This document shows, piece after piece, positions 19,984 through 27,537 of a DNA stretch of 64,000 nt. Position 1 is the stretch's first letter, and every line of letters starts with the position of its first letter. The stretch is from Listeria ivanovii subsp. ivanovii (lineage in GTDB: Bacteria; Bacillota; Bacilli; Lactobacillales; Listeriaceae). A model generated the notes under the pieces. That model had not been told where the DNA came from, did not search any database, and saw nothing but the letters and a program-made list of their open reading frames with translations. The DNA lies in assembly GCF_900187025.1 (NCBI RefSeq), contig NZ_LT906478.1, forward strand, positions 542,001 to 606,000, in the 5' to 3' direction. The position numbers and the translations under genes were made by a program.

Positions 19984-20148
19984 AAAAAACCTCCCTAGCA
20001 GTATATAAGCCGCCAGAGAGGATGAGATTCCTAAACTTGGATTTCCGACTTATCTTTCAGAAAATACTGCTGGAATTAGCACCGTGAATATATATTCCGG
20101 TTGCTAAGGCTTCAAAGGGCCAGTCCCTCCACCTTTCGTGATAAGAAA
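19984..20148 (-). ncRNA. SAM-I riboswitch (S-box) controlling metY-metX
   Basis: On the minus strand the 5' part carries the S-box core TTATCACGAAAGGTGGAGGGA, the following GGCCC...GAAGCC and GCAACC elements, and ends in a terminator stem (CCTC...GAGG) with six T at 19989-19984. AGCAGTAT in the aptamer 3' region (plus 20064-20071) is complementary to ATACTGCT inside the terminator arm (plus 19997-20004). This gives a visible antiterminator/terminator switch: SAM binding stops transcription of methionine synthesis genes. Confidence 0.96.
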
Positions 20149-20284
20149 AAACTATTAAATTAAGTTCATGTTACTCTGAATGAAATGAATTGTCAAATAT
20201 ATGCCCTAAGTAAACTAAAACTCGGTTATTTTGTGTAAATTTCGTGTCTTCTCTACGAATGAAGCTTTTTTTAGCAAGAAAGGG

Positions 20285-20310
20285 GTTTAAAAAGTGCTGT
20301 TTTAGGCTAT
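20285..20310 (+). promoter_or_regulatory. Sigma-B-type promoter of the DUF308 gene
   Basis: GTTTAA (20285-20290), a 14-base spacer and GGCTAT (20305-20310) match the sigma-B consensus GTTTAA-N12-14-GGGTAT with one mismatch. From memory the L. monocytogenes equivalent (lmo0596) is a strong sigma-B target. Confidence 0.65.
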
Positions 20311-20381
20311 TATAGTTAAGTCTAATTATATTTCATTAAATGGGGTTCAATTAGAACAAATTAAGGGAGTTGAAATGAAAA

Positions 20382-20909
20382 ATGAAAACATTCACACGTA
20401 TTCTTGTTTTATTAGCAGGGATTGCAATGATCGTACTAGGAATTTGGTTCTTATTCCATCCGGGGATTTCTTTATTAACCTCAACATTAATGTTTGGTTT
20501 CTTGCTACTAATTTCTGGTATCTTTCACACAGTATCTTATTTCTCAGACAAGAAAATGCAGAAAGTTTCTGGCTGGGTATTAGCTGATGGTATTTTATCT
20601 ATCTTATTAGGTTTCTTGCTATTATTTAATGATTTTGCAGGTACAGCAACACTCGTATTACTATTTGGTATGTGGGTACTATTTGCTGGTATTATGCGTA
20701 CAATTGGTGCGTTTACTGCCAAACAAAACAATGTACAAGGATGGGGCTGGATTTTAACAATCGGGATCATCGGTATTATTGTTGGGTTTATCGCACTTTT
20801 CAATCCAGTTGTTTCCGCAATTGGTATCGTACTTATCGTTGGTATCTTCTTCATTGTTCAAGGTATCAGCGCAATCGCAACATTCTTCTTTATTGGAAAA
20901 ATGAATTAA
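20382..20909 (+). CDS. HdeD/DUF308 family membrane protein
   Basis: A 175-residue protein with six hydrophobic helices in three pairs (repeats of ~55 residues with the G-x-W and LLFNDFAG/LFNPVVSA pattern), as in the HdeD acid-resistance family. The molecular function is unknown. It is monocistronic with a sigma-B-like promoter and a strong terminator, fitting a general stress gene. Confidence 0.85.
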   Translation: MKTFTRILVLLAGIAMIVLGIWFLFHPGISLLTSTLMFGFLLLISGIFHTVSYFSDKKMQKVSGWVLADGILSILLGFLLLFNDFAGTATLVLLFGMWVLFAGIMRTIGAFTAKQNNVQGWGWILTIGIIGIIVGFIALFNPVVSAIGIVLIVGIFFIVQGISAIATFFFIGKMN

Positions 20910-20916
20910 GACAAAT

Positions 20917-20957
20917 GAAAAAGCCGCTATCTAGTAAAACTAGATAGCGGCTTTTTT
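20917..20957. terminator. Bidirectional terminator between DUF308 and LPXTG genes
   Basis: AAAAAGCCGCTATCTAGT and ACTAGATAGCGGCTTTTTT form a near-perfect stem with flanking A/T tracts. Confidence 0.92.
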
Positions 20958-22254
20958 ATGCTTGTTTTTTACGTAGTGTAATAGTTGCTCCACCTGCTAA
21001 AAGAAGTCCTATAGCAATTAATGGAAGGGAGTTCTCATCACCAGTTTTTGGTAGGAAACTTTTTGTATTTGCTTTTTTGACATTAATGTTGGGTTTTACT
21101 TTAGTGGATGATTTTGGTTGTGCGGCAATTTTTATACTTTCTCCAACATAAGTATAAATGGCCTCGTCGCTGTAATTACCATTATAATCATAGGCAACTA
21201 GGATAAATTCCTCATTTTGTTCGACGGGTGTTTTTAAATTAAAGGTAAAATTTCCTTTTGCATCAGATTCAGTTATTGCAATGGTTTCCTCGTTTATATC
21301 TAGTAGTTCTACCATTACATTAGGAGAAGTAGTGCCATAGATAGTTGTAGCAGTACTGGTTTGAGCATTTAATACTGGTGTTTTAAGGGTTGCAATGTTG
21401 TTTCCTACAAAATAAGCAACATTTACTTCTCGGGTATTACCAGCAGCGTCTTTTACAATAATGATAGCTTCATGCTCTCCTATAGTAGAAGTAGTTGCTT
21501 CATGTCCTGGCTTGAAAGACAACGTAACCTTACCCGAGTTATCAGTAGCAGTTACAAAGAAAGCAGGAGTTAAGATAGCTCCTTTTTCAATAACTTCATC
21601 TTCATTAATTGGTGATACTACAGGAAGTGTCTGATCAGCTATGTAAAATGATGCGACTAATTCCTCTGTCTTCCCATCCTTTGTTGCTAGTATAGTTGTT
21701 GTAAAGGTACCAACCGTTTTTGTAGATGGTGCACTTGATTTAAAGCTAAGTTTTACGCCTGTTGCTGGTGTCACAAATTGACTCGGTGTTGGTTTAGAAT
21801 CTTGAGCAATTATTGGGGAGGACGATTTTAACTTGGCAAGTGGAGTGGCTGCTGCGTTTACCGTGAAATTAGCAGTAATTTCTGCGGACGTCGCATCATC
21901 AAATGTCACATTAATCACAGTTGAATAATTTCCAGCTACTCCTGTTGCTGGTTGTCCATTTTTAAAAGCGAAAGTAGGGTTATTTGTATTATCATTGATT
22001 GTTACAAAGTCACTCGCTACTGGTATGTTTCCAATTTCAAATGAAACTCCTTTTTTTGCAACTACCGCATTTGCAGTAGCTTTTAAAGATTTTTTTGCTG
22101 GTTCTGCTGTTTTTTCTGTTACTTCTGAAGCGGGTATGGCCGTTTCAACTGTGGATTCTTGGTCTGTTGTTTCAGTAGCAAGAGTGGATGTGCTCATAGA
22201 TAAAACAAGTCCGAATGCTAAAGTTGCAGTTAATCCTTTTGTTAATTTCTTCAT
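20956..22254 (-). CDS. LPXTG-anchored surface protein with Ig-like repeats
   Basis: A 432-residue sortase A substrate. It has a signal peptide (1-~27), a Thr/Glu-rich spacer, about three tandem Ig-like modules (~60-290), a carboxypeptidase-regulatory/Big-like module (~295-370), a short basic spacer, then LPKTGDEN, a hydrophobic helix and the tail RKKQA. No catalytic motif was found, so an adhesin or structural role is only inferred. I do not recall a gene here in L. monocytogenes EGD-e, so it may be species-specific. It converges on the DUF308 gene. Confidence 0.88.
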   Translation of the reverse strand: MKKLTKGLTATLAFGLVLSMSTSTLATETTDQESTVETAIPASEVTEKTAEPAKKSLKATANAVVAKKGVSFEIGNIPVASDFVTINDNTNNPTFAFKNGQPATGVAGNYSTVINVTFDDATSAEITANFTVNAAATPLAKLKSSSPIIAQDSKPTPSQFVTPATGVKLSFKSSAPSTKTVGTFTTTILATKDGKTEELVASFYIADQTLPVVSPINEDEVIEKGAILTPAFFVTATDNSGKVTLSFKPGHEATTSTIGEHEAIIIVKDAAGNTREVNVAYFVGNNIATLKTPVLNAQTSTATTIYGTTSPNVMVELLDINEETIAITESDAKGNFTFNLKTPVEQNEEFILVAYDYNGNYSDEAIYTYVGESIKIAAQPKSSTKVKPNINVKKANTKSFLPKTGDENSLPLIAIGLLLAGGATITLRKKQA

Positions 22255-22373
22255 TCAATTTCCCCATTTCTCTCTTTAATTTTGTAGTACGAGTCTAGTG
22301 TACTATGATTTCAGATGTTAAGAAAGGGATAAATAACTAATTTATCTGACATGTTACAAAAATGTGACAACAC

Positions 22374-22409
22374 AAAAAAGGCTTATATTTATGAAATATA
22401 GCCTTTTTA
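22374..22409. terminator. Terminator downstream of the Crp-like gene
   Basis: AAAAAGGCTTATATTT and AAATATAGCCTTTTT form a stem (one bulge) with A/T tracts. It serves the minus-strand Crp-like gene and insulates the LPXTG gene. Confidence 0.85.
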
Positions 22410-22417
22410 GTCAGCCT

Positions 22418-23119
22418 TTAAAGATATGACTTATATGTATTAGCTAATTTTTGTTTATGAATTTCAAAATCGTTTATCCGCCAAGGCTTAGGTGATAAAG
22501 CAAGAATTCCTTCTTCCTCTAATTTACGTAAATTTGTCGCCACATAAGCGCGCGCTAAATTCAAATAATTACCTAATATTTTTTGAGTAAAATAGTATGG
22601 AATAAGGCATGAGCCGTCTGATTCAATCCTACCAAAACGTTCACCACAAGCAATTAATCCTGCTAAAACTTTTTCATTAGAGGGTAAATTAACATATGCT
22701 TCTCGTTCTAAAATTGGTTGAACCATACTTTGCATTAATGCGTTCATTTGCCAAAAAACATCTGGGGAGCTTAAAAACTTACTGAGCACATACTTACGCT
22801 CAAATTGATACACGCTAACTTCACTAATTGTTGTATAGTTAACAGGTGATTTAGCGCCACCAAGCATTGTAAGTGGTCCGATAGAATCATTTTTTCCTAG
22901 GAAGCTAATAATGCTATCTTCTTTACATGTGTTTTTACTCATGGAGACAACCCCGTCTTCAATTATGTAGAAGTGGGTAGCTTCTTCTCCTTCTGTTAAA
23001 ATCTTTTGGTTGCGTCTGAAGCGAATTCTTTTATATGGAAGAACTGCTTCATTGGAATCTTTTAACAAATTAAGTAAATCTGCGTTGTAAAAACTATTTT
23101 CCTCGTTTAATAATGACAT
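22418..23119 (-). CDS. Crp/Fnr family transcriptional regulator
   Basis: A 233-residue regulator with an N-terminal cyclic-nucleotide-binding-like beta-barrel (RRNQKILTEGEEATHFYIIEDGVVSM, ~32-57), a dimer helix (~115-150) and a C-terminal winged helix (NYLNLARAYVATNLRKLEEEGIL, ~186-208). The phosphate-binding cassette of true cAMP binders is absent, as in many Listeria Crp/PrfA-type proteins, so the ligand is unknown. It is monocistronic; no target is evident. Confidence 0.88.
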   Translation of the reverse strand: MSLLNEENSFYNADLLNLLKDSNEAVLPYKRIRFRRNQKILTEGEEATHFYIIEDGVVSMSKNTCKEDSIISFLGKNDSIGPLTMLGGAKSPVNYTTISEVSVYQFERKYVLSKFLSSPDVFWQMNALMQSMVQPILEREAYVNLPSNEKVLAGLIACGERFGRIESDGSCLIPYYFTQKILGNYLNLARAYVATNLRKLEEEGILALSPKPWRINDFEIHKQKLANTYKSYL

Positions 23120-23192
23120 AAACCGAGTCCCCTTTTTCAGTGTGAATCATTATCATTATATAGGAGAAAAGTTAAAATGTGTATTAATGGGC

Positions 23193-23741
23193 TTACGAAG
23201 CTTTAAGTAGCTTTGCTTTTAGTAAACGGTCGCGAATCAGGATACCTAGAACAGCAGCAAAAACAGCTTTAATAATACCTGGAATAATAAAAGGTACCAT
23301 ACCAGTTAAAAAGGCAGTTGGCCAATCAAGACCTGCGCTGATTTTAAGCCATAATACACCAAATATAAGTGTAACTATCGCTCCTAAAATATTGGCAACA
23401 ATTGCAAAAGGAACAGTGAATTTAGTTTTTTGCAGAAGCCAACCCGTAAGAAGGGCGTTAAAAATAAAGCCAATAATAAATCCGCCAGTTGGTCCAAAGA
23501 TAATACCAATTCCTGCTGTCATACCTTGAAATACAGGAATACCAACAGCACCAAGAACAATATAAACTAAAACGGAAATCGTACCATGTCTAGCTCCAAG
23601 AATAGTTGCTGCTAAACCAACCGCAAAAGTCTGTCCAGTAAGTGGAATTGGACCAAGTGGAATGGCTACTTGAGCAAGTATTGCAATAATGACTGCAAAG
23701 AGTGCATCTACCACTAAAAATTTCAATTTCTGATCACGCAT
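23193..23741 (-). CDS. bioY: Biotin transporter substrate-binding membrane protein BioY
   Basis: S-component of an ECF transporter that captures biotin and works with a shared EcfAAT module. The 182 residues contain six helices and the BioY hallmarks GPIPLTGQTFAVGLAA and GPTGGFIIGF. The ATG at 23741 (MRDQKLKF) follows AAGGAGAGG 7 bases upstream; the longer frame to 23789 would start within the operator. A BirA-type operator lies immediately upstream, supporting biotin repression. Confidence 0.94.
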   Translation of the reverse strand: MRDQKLKFLVVDALFAVIIAILAQVAIPLGPIPLTGQTFAVGLAATILGARHGTISVLVYIVLGAVGIPVFQGMTAGIGIIFGPTGGFIIGFIFNALLTGWLLQKTKFTVPFAIVANILGAIVTLIFGVLWLKISAGLDWPTAFLTGMVPFIIPGIIKAVFAAVLGILIRDRLLKAKLLKAS

Positions 23742-23758
23742 AAATAAACCTCTCCTTA

Positions 23759-23789
23759 ATGTAAACTTAGTACTAAAATAGGTTAACAT
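23759..23789 (-). promoter_or_regulatory. BirA operator (biotin repressor site)
   Basis: On the minus strand ATGTTAAC (23789-23782), a 15-base spacer and GTTTACAT (23766-23759) form the long-spaced dyad typical of BirA operators in Firmicutes (TTGTTAAC-like arms). It sits 18 bases before the bioY ATG. Confidence 0.75.
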
Positions 23790-23841
23790 TTATCGAGTGA
23801 AAAAACAATACTATTTTTTTTGACCAGTACCTTGCATTGAA

Positions 23842-23905
23842 TACTAGTGTATGATAAACTGTAGCAGTACTGAATAATATTTAGTAGTGATTTTTTATTA
23901 CTAGT
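23842..23905. promoter_or_regulatory. Repeated TACTAGT/AGTACT motifs upstream of padR
   Basis: TACTAGT occurs at 23842-23848 and 23899-23905, with palindrome CAGTACTG at 23865-23872 between. Such clustered dyads just upstream of a PadR gene suggest autoregulation, unproven. Confidence 0.35.
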
Positions 23906-23934
23906 AGAAAATACTGCAGAATGGAGGAGTTAGC

Positions 23935-24264
23935 ATGGAGGTTAACCCACAATTCAAAAAAGGTGTATTGGAACTTTGTTGTTTATTTTTAATTCAAAAG
24001 AAAGATTGCTATGGCTATGAGTTAGCTAATCAAGTTTCCAAATATATTGAGGTAGCAGAAGGTGCTATTTATCCTGTACTTAGAAGGCTAGTCAAAGAAG
24101 AATATTGTTCTACTTACTTAGTGGAGTCCAATGAAGGACCATCAAGAAAATATTACCAACTAAGCGTAAAAGGTGAGATTTACTTAAATGAGCTTATCTC
24201 AGAATGGAATAATTTTACAGATAGTGTTGCAAAGCTTTTAACTGAGGGGGGGAGCAGAAAATGA
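23935..24264 (+). CDS. PadR family transcriptional regulator
   Basis: A 109-residue winged-helix regulator of the short PadR class (QFKKGVLELCCLFLIQKKDCYGYEL, then EGAIYPVLRRLVKEEY and GPSRKYYQLS for helix 3 and wing). It starts at ATG 23935 after ATGGAGGAG. It overlaps the DUF1700 gene by four bases (ATGA), so it belongs to a PadR-DUF1700-DUF4097 operon and probably represses it. Confidence 0.93.
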   Translation: MEVNPQFKKGVLELCCLFLIQKKDCYGYELANQVSKYIEVAEGAIYPVLRRLVKEEYCSTYLVESNEGPSRKYYQLSVKGEIYLNELISEWNNFTDSVAKLLTEGGSRK

Positions 24265-24851
24265 ATAAACAAGATTTTTTAAATGAATTAAATCAACGTC
24301 TGGAATTGCTAGATCCAAAAGAACGAAGAGAGCTGCTTTCAGACTATCAAGAACATTTTAGAAATGGATTAGCAGAAGGGAAGAGTGAGGAACAAATCGT
24401 TTTTGACCTCGGTACACCAGAAGAAATTGCTGCAGATATTTTGAATGAGCGCGATATTAAAATGGAACAAGTGGATAATGATTACTATTATGTGCCAAGA
24501 AAAAGTCACCGTGGTAATAGATCAACAGGAATGCAAATATTAATTGGTGTAGGGTTGTTTTTCTTAGATGTTTGTTTAATTATCCCAATACTCGTATCAC
24601 TCTGGGCTGTTTCAATTTCACTTTGGGCGACTGTTGGCTCATTTCTAATTTCCCCAATACTTCTTGGAGTAGGGCTTATCTTTGGGATGGAATTTGAAAT
24701 GTATCAAATGTTTGTTTCTGTAAGCTTAGTAGGACTCGGATTAATGTTACTATTTGTAGCAAGTTTACTTTTCCAATTCACGAAAAAAGCAACAATTGGA
24801 ATCATTGAGTGGCATAAATATGCAGTAAAAGGAGGCGGAGAAAATGCCTAA
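24261..24851 (+). CDS. DUF1700 (HAAS domain) membrane protein
   Basis: A 196-residue protein with a cytoplasmic HAAS/DUF1700 helical domain (1-~70, FLNELNQRLELLDPKERRELLSDYQEHF start) and three or four C-terminal helices (~92-180). HAAS proteins accompany PadR regulators and are thought to sense or signal envelope state. It overlaps padR at its start and the DUF4097 gene by eight bases at its end. Confidence 0.88.
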   Translation: MNKQDFLNELNQRLELLDPKERRELLSDYQEHFRNGLAEGKSEEQIVFDLGTPEEIAADILNERDIKMEQVDNDYYYVPRKSHRGNRSTGMQILIGVGLFFLDVCLIIPILVSLWAVSISLWATVGSFLISPILLGVGLIFGMEFEMYQMFVSVSLVGLGLMLLFVASLLFQFTKKATIGIIEWHKYAVKGGGENA

Positions 24852-25944
24852 ACATCACTGGAGAAGCAAATTATTTTTCGCTGGCTTAGTATTATTTATT
24901 ATTGGAGCAATTGGTGTTGGATTTACAATGAAGTCTGGAGAAATGATTGAAAAAGGAGAACCGCTTACGAAAACTTGGGATTTAGCGGATTCTGATATTA
25001 GTAAGATTACTTTTTCTTCTAGTCGTGATACATTAATCGAGTGGAAAAAAAGTACATCTGGAAAAAATTATGTAGAACTTAGCGGTAATTATTCTAAGCA
25101 TGACAAAGAAGAAATTGAAAAATCAAAAGCTGCATCAACGGATGGTACTTCTTTTGATTTAACCGTACCAGAAGAGAATGTTTGGTTTAACTTCGGGAAA
25201 ATATATGTATATGGGCAACAAAAATTAACCGTCTATTTAACAGAAGACACGAAACTAGAAAACTTACAATTAAAATCTAACTCCGGAGATATGACTGTAT
25301 CTAATTTCAAAGTGAATAGTTTTGTTAGCACAGCAAGCTCTGGTGAGTTAAAAGTAAATAAAATAGAAGCAGACAGTGTGGAAGCTTCATCTACTTCAGG
25401 AGATATCGAACTTGCAGATATTAAAGCAGACACCTCACTTGAAACTAGCTCTGGGGAAACAGCTATTACTAACTTAACTGGAAATCTAGAAGTGAACGGG
25501 AATTCAGGAGATGTAACAGCTTCAGGCGTCAAAGCGAACAATATCAAAATTGCTGTAGAATCAGGTGAAATCGAACTTACAAATAGTAACATCGCTAAAT
25601 TAGGCACACTAACTTCAAGTTCAGGCGATATTTCTACCCTTGATACAAAAGGAAAACTGGATGTGGAGTCAAGTTCTGGTTCCGTTGAGTTAGAACGCAT
25701 AACGAATAACCTTAATGTGAAAACTAACTCCGGAGATGTAGATGTCTCATTTGTCAAACCGGCGAAAGATGTCAAAGTATTTACAGACTCAGGAGAAATT
25801 GACATACAATTACCGACAGACTACAAAGCAATCTATGAAGTAAATACAAATTCTGGATCAATTAAAAAGCCAACAAGCTATACAAACACCGAAAATCGAG
25901 TAACGGTAGATTCAAGTTCGGGCGACATTACCATCGAAAAATAA
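24844..25944 (+). CDS. DUF4097 family beta-solenoid membrane protein
   Basis: A 366-residue protein with one N-terminal helix (~9-27) and an extracytoplasmic beta-solenoid (~125-366) of roughly 20-residue rungs marked by repeats SNSGDM, SSGEL, STSGDI, NSGDV, ESGEI, SSSGDI. This is the DUF4097/LiaG-like fold. In Bacillus such genes are linked to cell-envelope stress modules. It is last in the PadR operon. Confidence 0.88.
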   Translation: MPKHHWRSKLFFAGLVLFIIGAIGVGFTMKSGEMIEKGEPLTKTWDLADSDISKITFSSSRDTLIEWKKSTSGKNYVELSGNYSKHDKEEIEKSKAASTDGTSFDLTVPEENVWFNFGKIYVYGQQKLTVYLTEDTKLENLQLKSNSGDMTVSNFKVNSFVSTASSGELKVNKIEADSVEASSTSGDIELADIKADTSLETSSGETAITNLTGNLEVNGNSGDVTASGVKANNIKIAVESGEIELTNSNIAKLGTLTSSSGDISTLDTKGKLDVESSSGSVELERITNNLNVKTNSGDVDVSFVKPAKDVKVFTDSGEIDIQLPTDYKAIYEVNTNSGSIKKPTSYTNTENRVTVDSSSGDITIEK

Positions 25945-26049
25945 TAAATTTTGTGCGCTAATTATTCCTTTAGCGCATTTTTTTGTAGAAAAAGGGTAAA
26001 GTCAGTTAAACTGTTTTATCAATTTGCGTAATTGGAAGGAGAATGGATA

Positions 26050-26557
26050 ATGGACTTTCAGATTAGAAAAGCAACTAATTTAGACGCGGAAGCCATTCAA
26101 CACGTAGCGATTACATCGTGGCACCACACCTACCAAGAGTTAATTCCAAATGATGTACAAGACGGCTTTTTAGAAAAATATTATAATGTGGAAACACTTC
26201 ATAATCGTATTTCAGCGACTCCTTTTGCTGTTTTAGAACAAGCAAATAAAGTGATTGGATTCGCGAATTTTATTGAACTTGAAAAAGGGAAAAGTGAGCT
26301 GGCAGCATTTTATTTATTACCAGAAGTGACGCAGCGAGGGCTTGGCACCGAACTTTTAGAAGAAGGCATGACTTTATTTCATGTACCACTTCCCACTTCC
26401 GATGTTTGTTAACGTGGAAAAAGGCAATGAAACAGCTATTCATTTTTACGTGGCGAAAGGTTTTGTCAAAGTGGAAGAATTCACTGAAAATTTTTATGGC
26501 TATCCATTAGAAACGATTCGAATGAACTTAAATCATCATGCTTTTGAAGAAGAATAA
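26050..26557 (+). pseudogene. GNAT acetyltransferase broken by a 7-bp tandem duplication
   Basis: From the ATG at 26050 ([16 protein letters not shown]) the frame encodes a GNAT N-terminus including the acetyl-CoA region [14 protein letters not shown], then stops early at 26412. The missing C-terminus continues in another frame to 26557 ([21 protein letters not shown] onward, typical of GNAT strands 5-7). At the junction CCACTTC occurs twice in tandem (26386-26392 and 26393-26399). Removing one copy restores [12 protein letters not shown]. The first stop gives a 121-residue product lacking the fold's C-terminal arm. Confidence 0.9.
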
Positions 26558-26559
26558 AA

Positions 26560-26607
26560 AAATGTCTATTCTAGTTGAAAAATCAATTAGGATAGACATT
26601 TTTTTAT
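26560..26607. terminator. Bidirectional terminator between GNAT pseudogene and downstream minus-strand gene
   Basis: AAAAAATGTCTATTCTA and TAGGATAGACATTTTTT form a stem between convergent genes with A/T tracts. It overlaps the 3' end of the minus-strand gene. Confidence 0.85.
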
Positions 26608-26990
26608 TTTGTAGCAGCTTTTCCACTAGCACGATTTCCGCCTCGCAAGAAAAAGAAAATGATTGCTAAGATTGCCATAATAATTCCACCAAGGATCGAT
26701 ATGCCAACAGAAGTAATCATACCGGAAACCTGAATGATACTTAAAATTATAACCGTCACAACAACTCCATAAGCAAATCCCCAGAGACTAAAAGTTAAAT
26801 AGTTCGCTTTTTTACTAAAACCATAAAAAATTTCTCCGAGTGTAGAAGCGACTAAAATAACCGGTGCCGCAAAAAGAATTGCGGAGAAAATAAGTTGCAG
26901 TGTCACATTTTCATAAAGAATTGTTTCAATTAAAAGCGCAGAAAAAATACCTAAAACAAAAATGGATAAATAAGCTAAAATAAAGCGCAT
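26604..26990 (-). CDS. Small four-helix membrane protein, function unknown
   Basis: 128 residues with four hydrophobic helices (~3-22, 30-55, 65-90, 93-115) and a basic, Gly/Ser-rich C-terminus. I do not recognise a specific family with confidence. The ATG at 26990 follows AGGAGG. It probably forms a short transcription unit near the next minus-strand gene. Confidence 0.75.
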   Translation of the reverse strand: MRFILAYLSIFVLGIFSALLIETILYENVTLQLIFSAILFAAPVILVASTLGEIFYGFSKKANYLTFSLWGFAYGVVVTVIILSIIQVSGMITSVGISILGGIIMAILAIIFFFLRGGNRASGKAATK

Positions 26991-27041
26991 AAAAAAACCT
27001 CCTAAAGTACACTATATTATAGCATAAAATAGGAAGTTCAA

Positions 27042-27386
27042 TTAACATCTAGCCCAGTTATCCTCTGAACGTTTTACGATGCAAGCAATGCCTCGAATCA
27101 AATTGAAAAGTAGAATTGTGACATTAAGAACAACGATAAAAAATACGGTAGCTAACGATAAGAAATGAACAGTGTCCGCACTATTGGTACTAAAGGGAAC
27201 GTAATAATAAAGGAGAATTGCAACACTCATTCCAATAACAAAAGTTGCTTGTGTTAATAACGCCCATTTGGCATGATGCTTTGTTTCTTTATCTCTATTA
27301 GTAAGACAAATAAGGCATGGAGTAATAATCGGACCGAAAAAAAGACTAAAATAACTTAATGCGCTAATTATTTTTTTATCTAACAT
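27042..27386 (-). CDS. DUF4870-like membrane protein
   Basis: 114 residues with about three helices and the DUF4870/Tic20-like layout: short N-terminus, ALSYFSLFFGPIITPCLICL, a charged loop KETKHHAKWALLTQATF containing the His-Ala motif, then two more helices. Function is unknown. SD AAAGGA precedes the ATG at 27386. Confidence 0.75.
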   Translation of the reverse strand: MLDKKIISALSYFSLFFGPIITPCLICLTNRDKETKHHAKWALLTQATFVIGMSVAILLYYYVPFSTNSADTVHFLSLATVFFIVVLNVTILLFNLIRGIACIVKRSEDNWARC

Positions 27387-27498
27387 GTCATATCTATCCT
27401 TTCATTTGTTTATATATTTAGTATAGCGGGGAAAGAGAAAAGGAACCAGCGAATTAGGTGACGATATCAAAAGGAAGATGACAGTTTTGTCATATAAG

Positions 27499-27537
27499 AA
27501 AAAACGTCCCTTCGAAAAAATCAAAGAGACGTTTCTT
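27499..27537 (-). terminator. Terminator of the MATE exporter gene
   Basis: On the minus strand AAACGTCTCTTT and AAGGGACGTTT form a stem followed by a T run, immediately after the stop codon. Confidence 0.85.

Noticed and set aside
25233-25805. 190-codon antisense ORF within the DUF4097 gene
   Set aside because: Its Ser/Glu/Pro-rich repeats are the reverse reading of the SSSGDI repeats of the real gene; there is no SD and the sense protein has a clear family.
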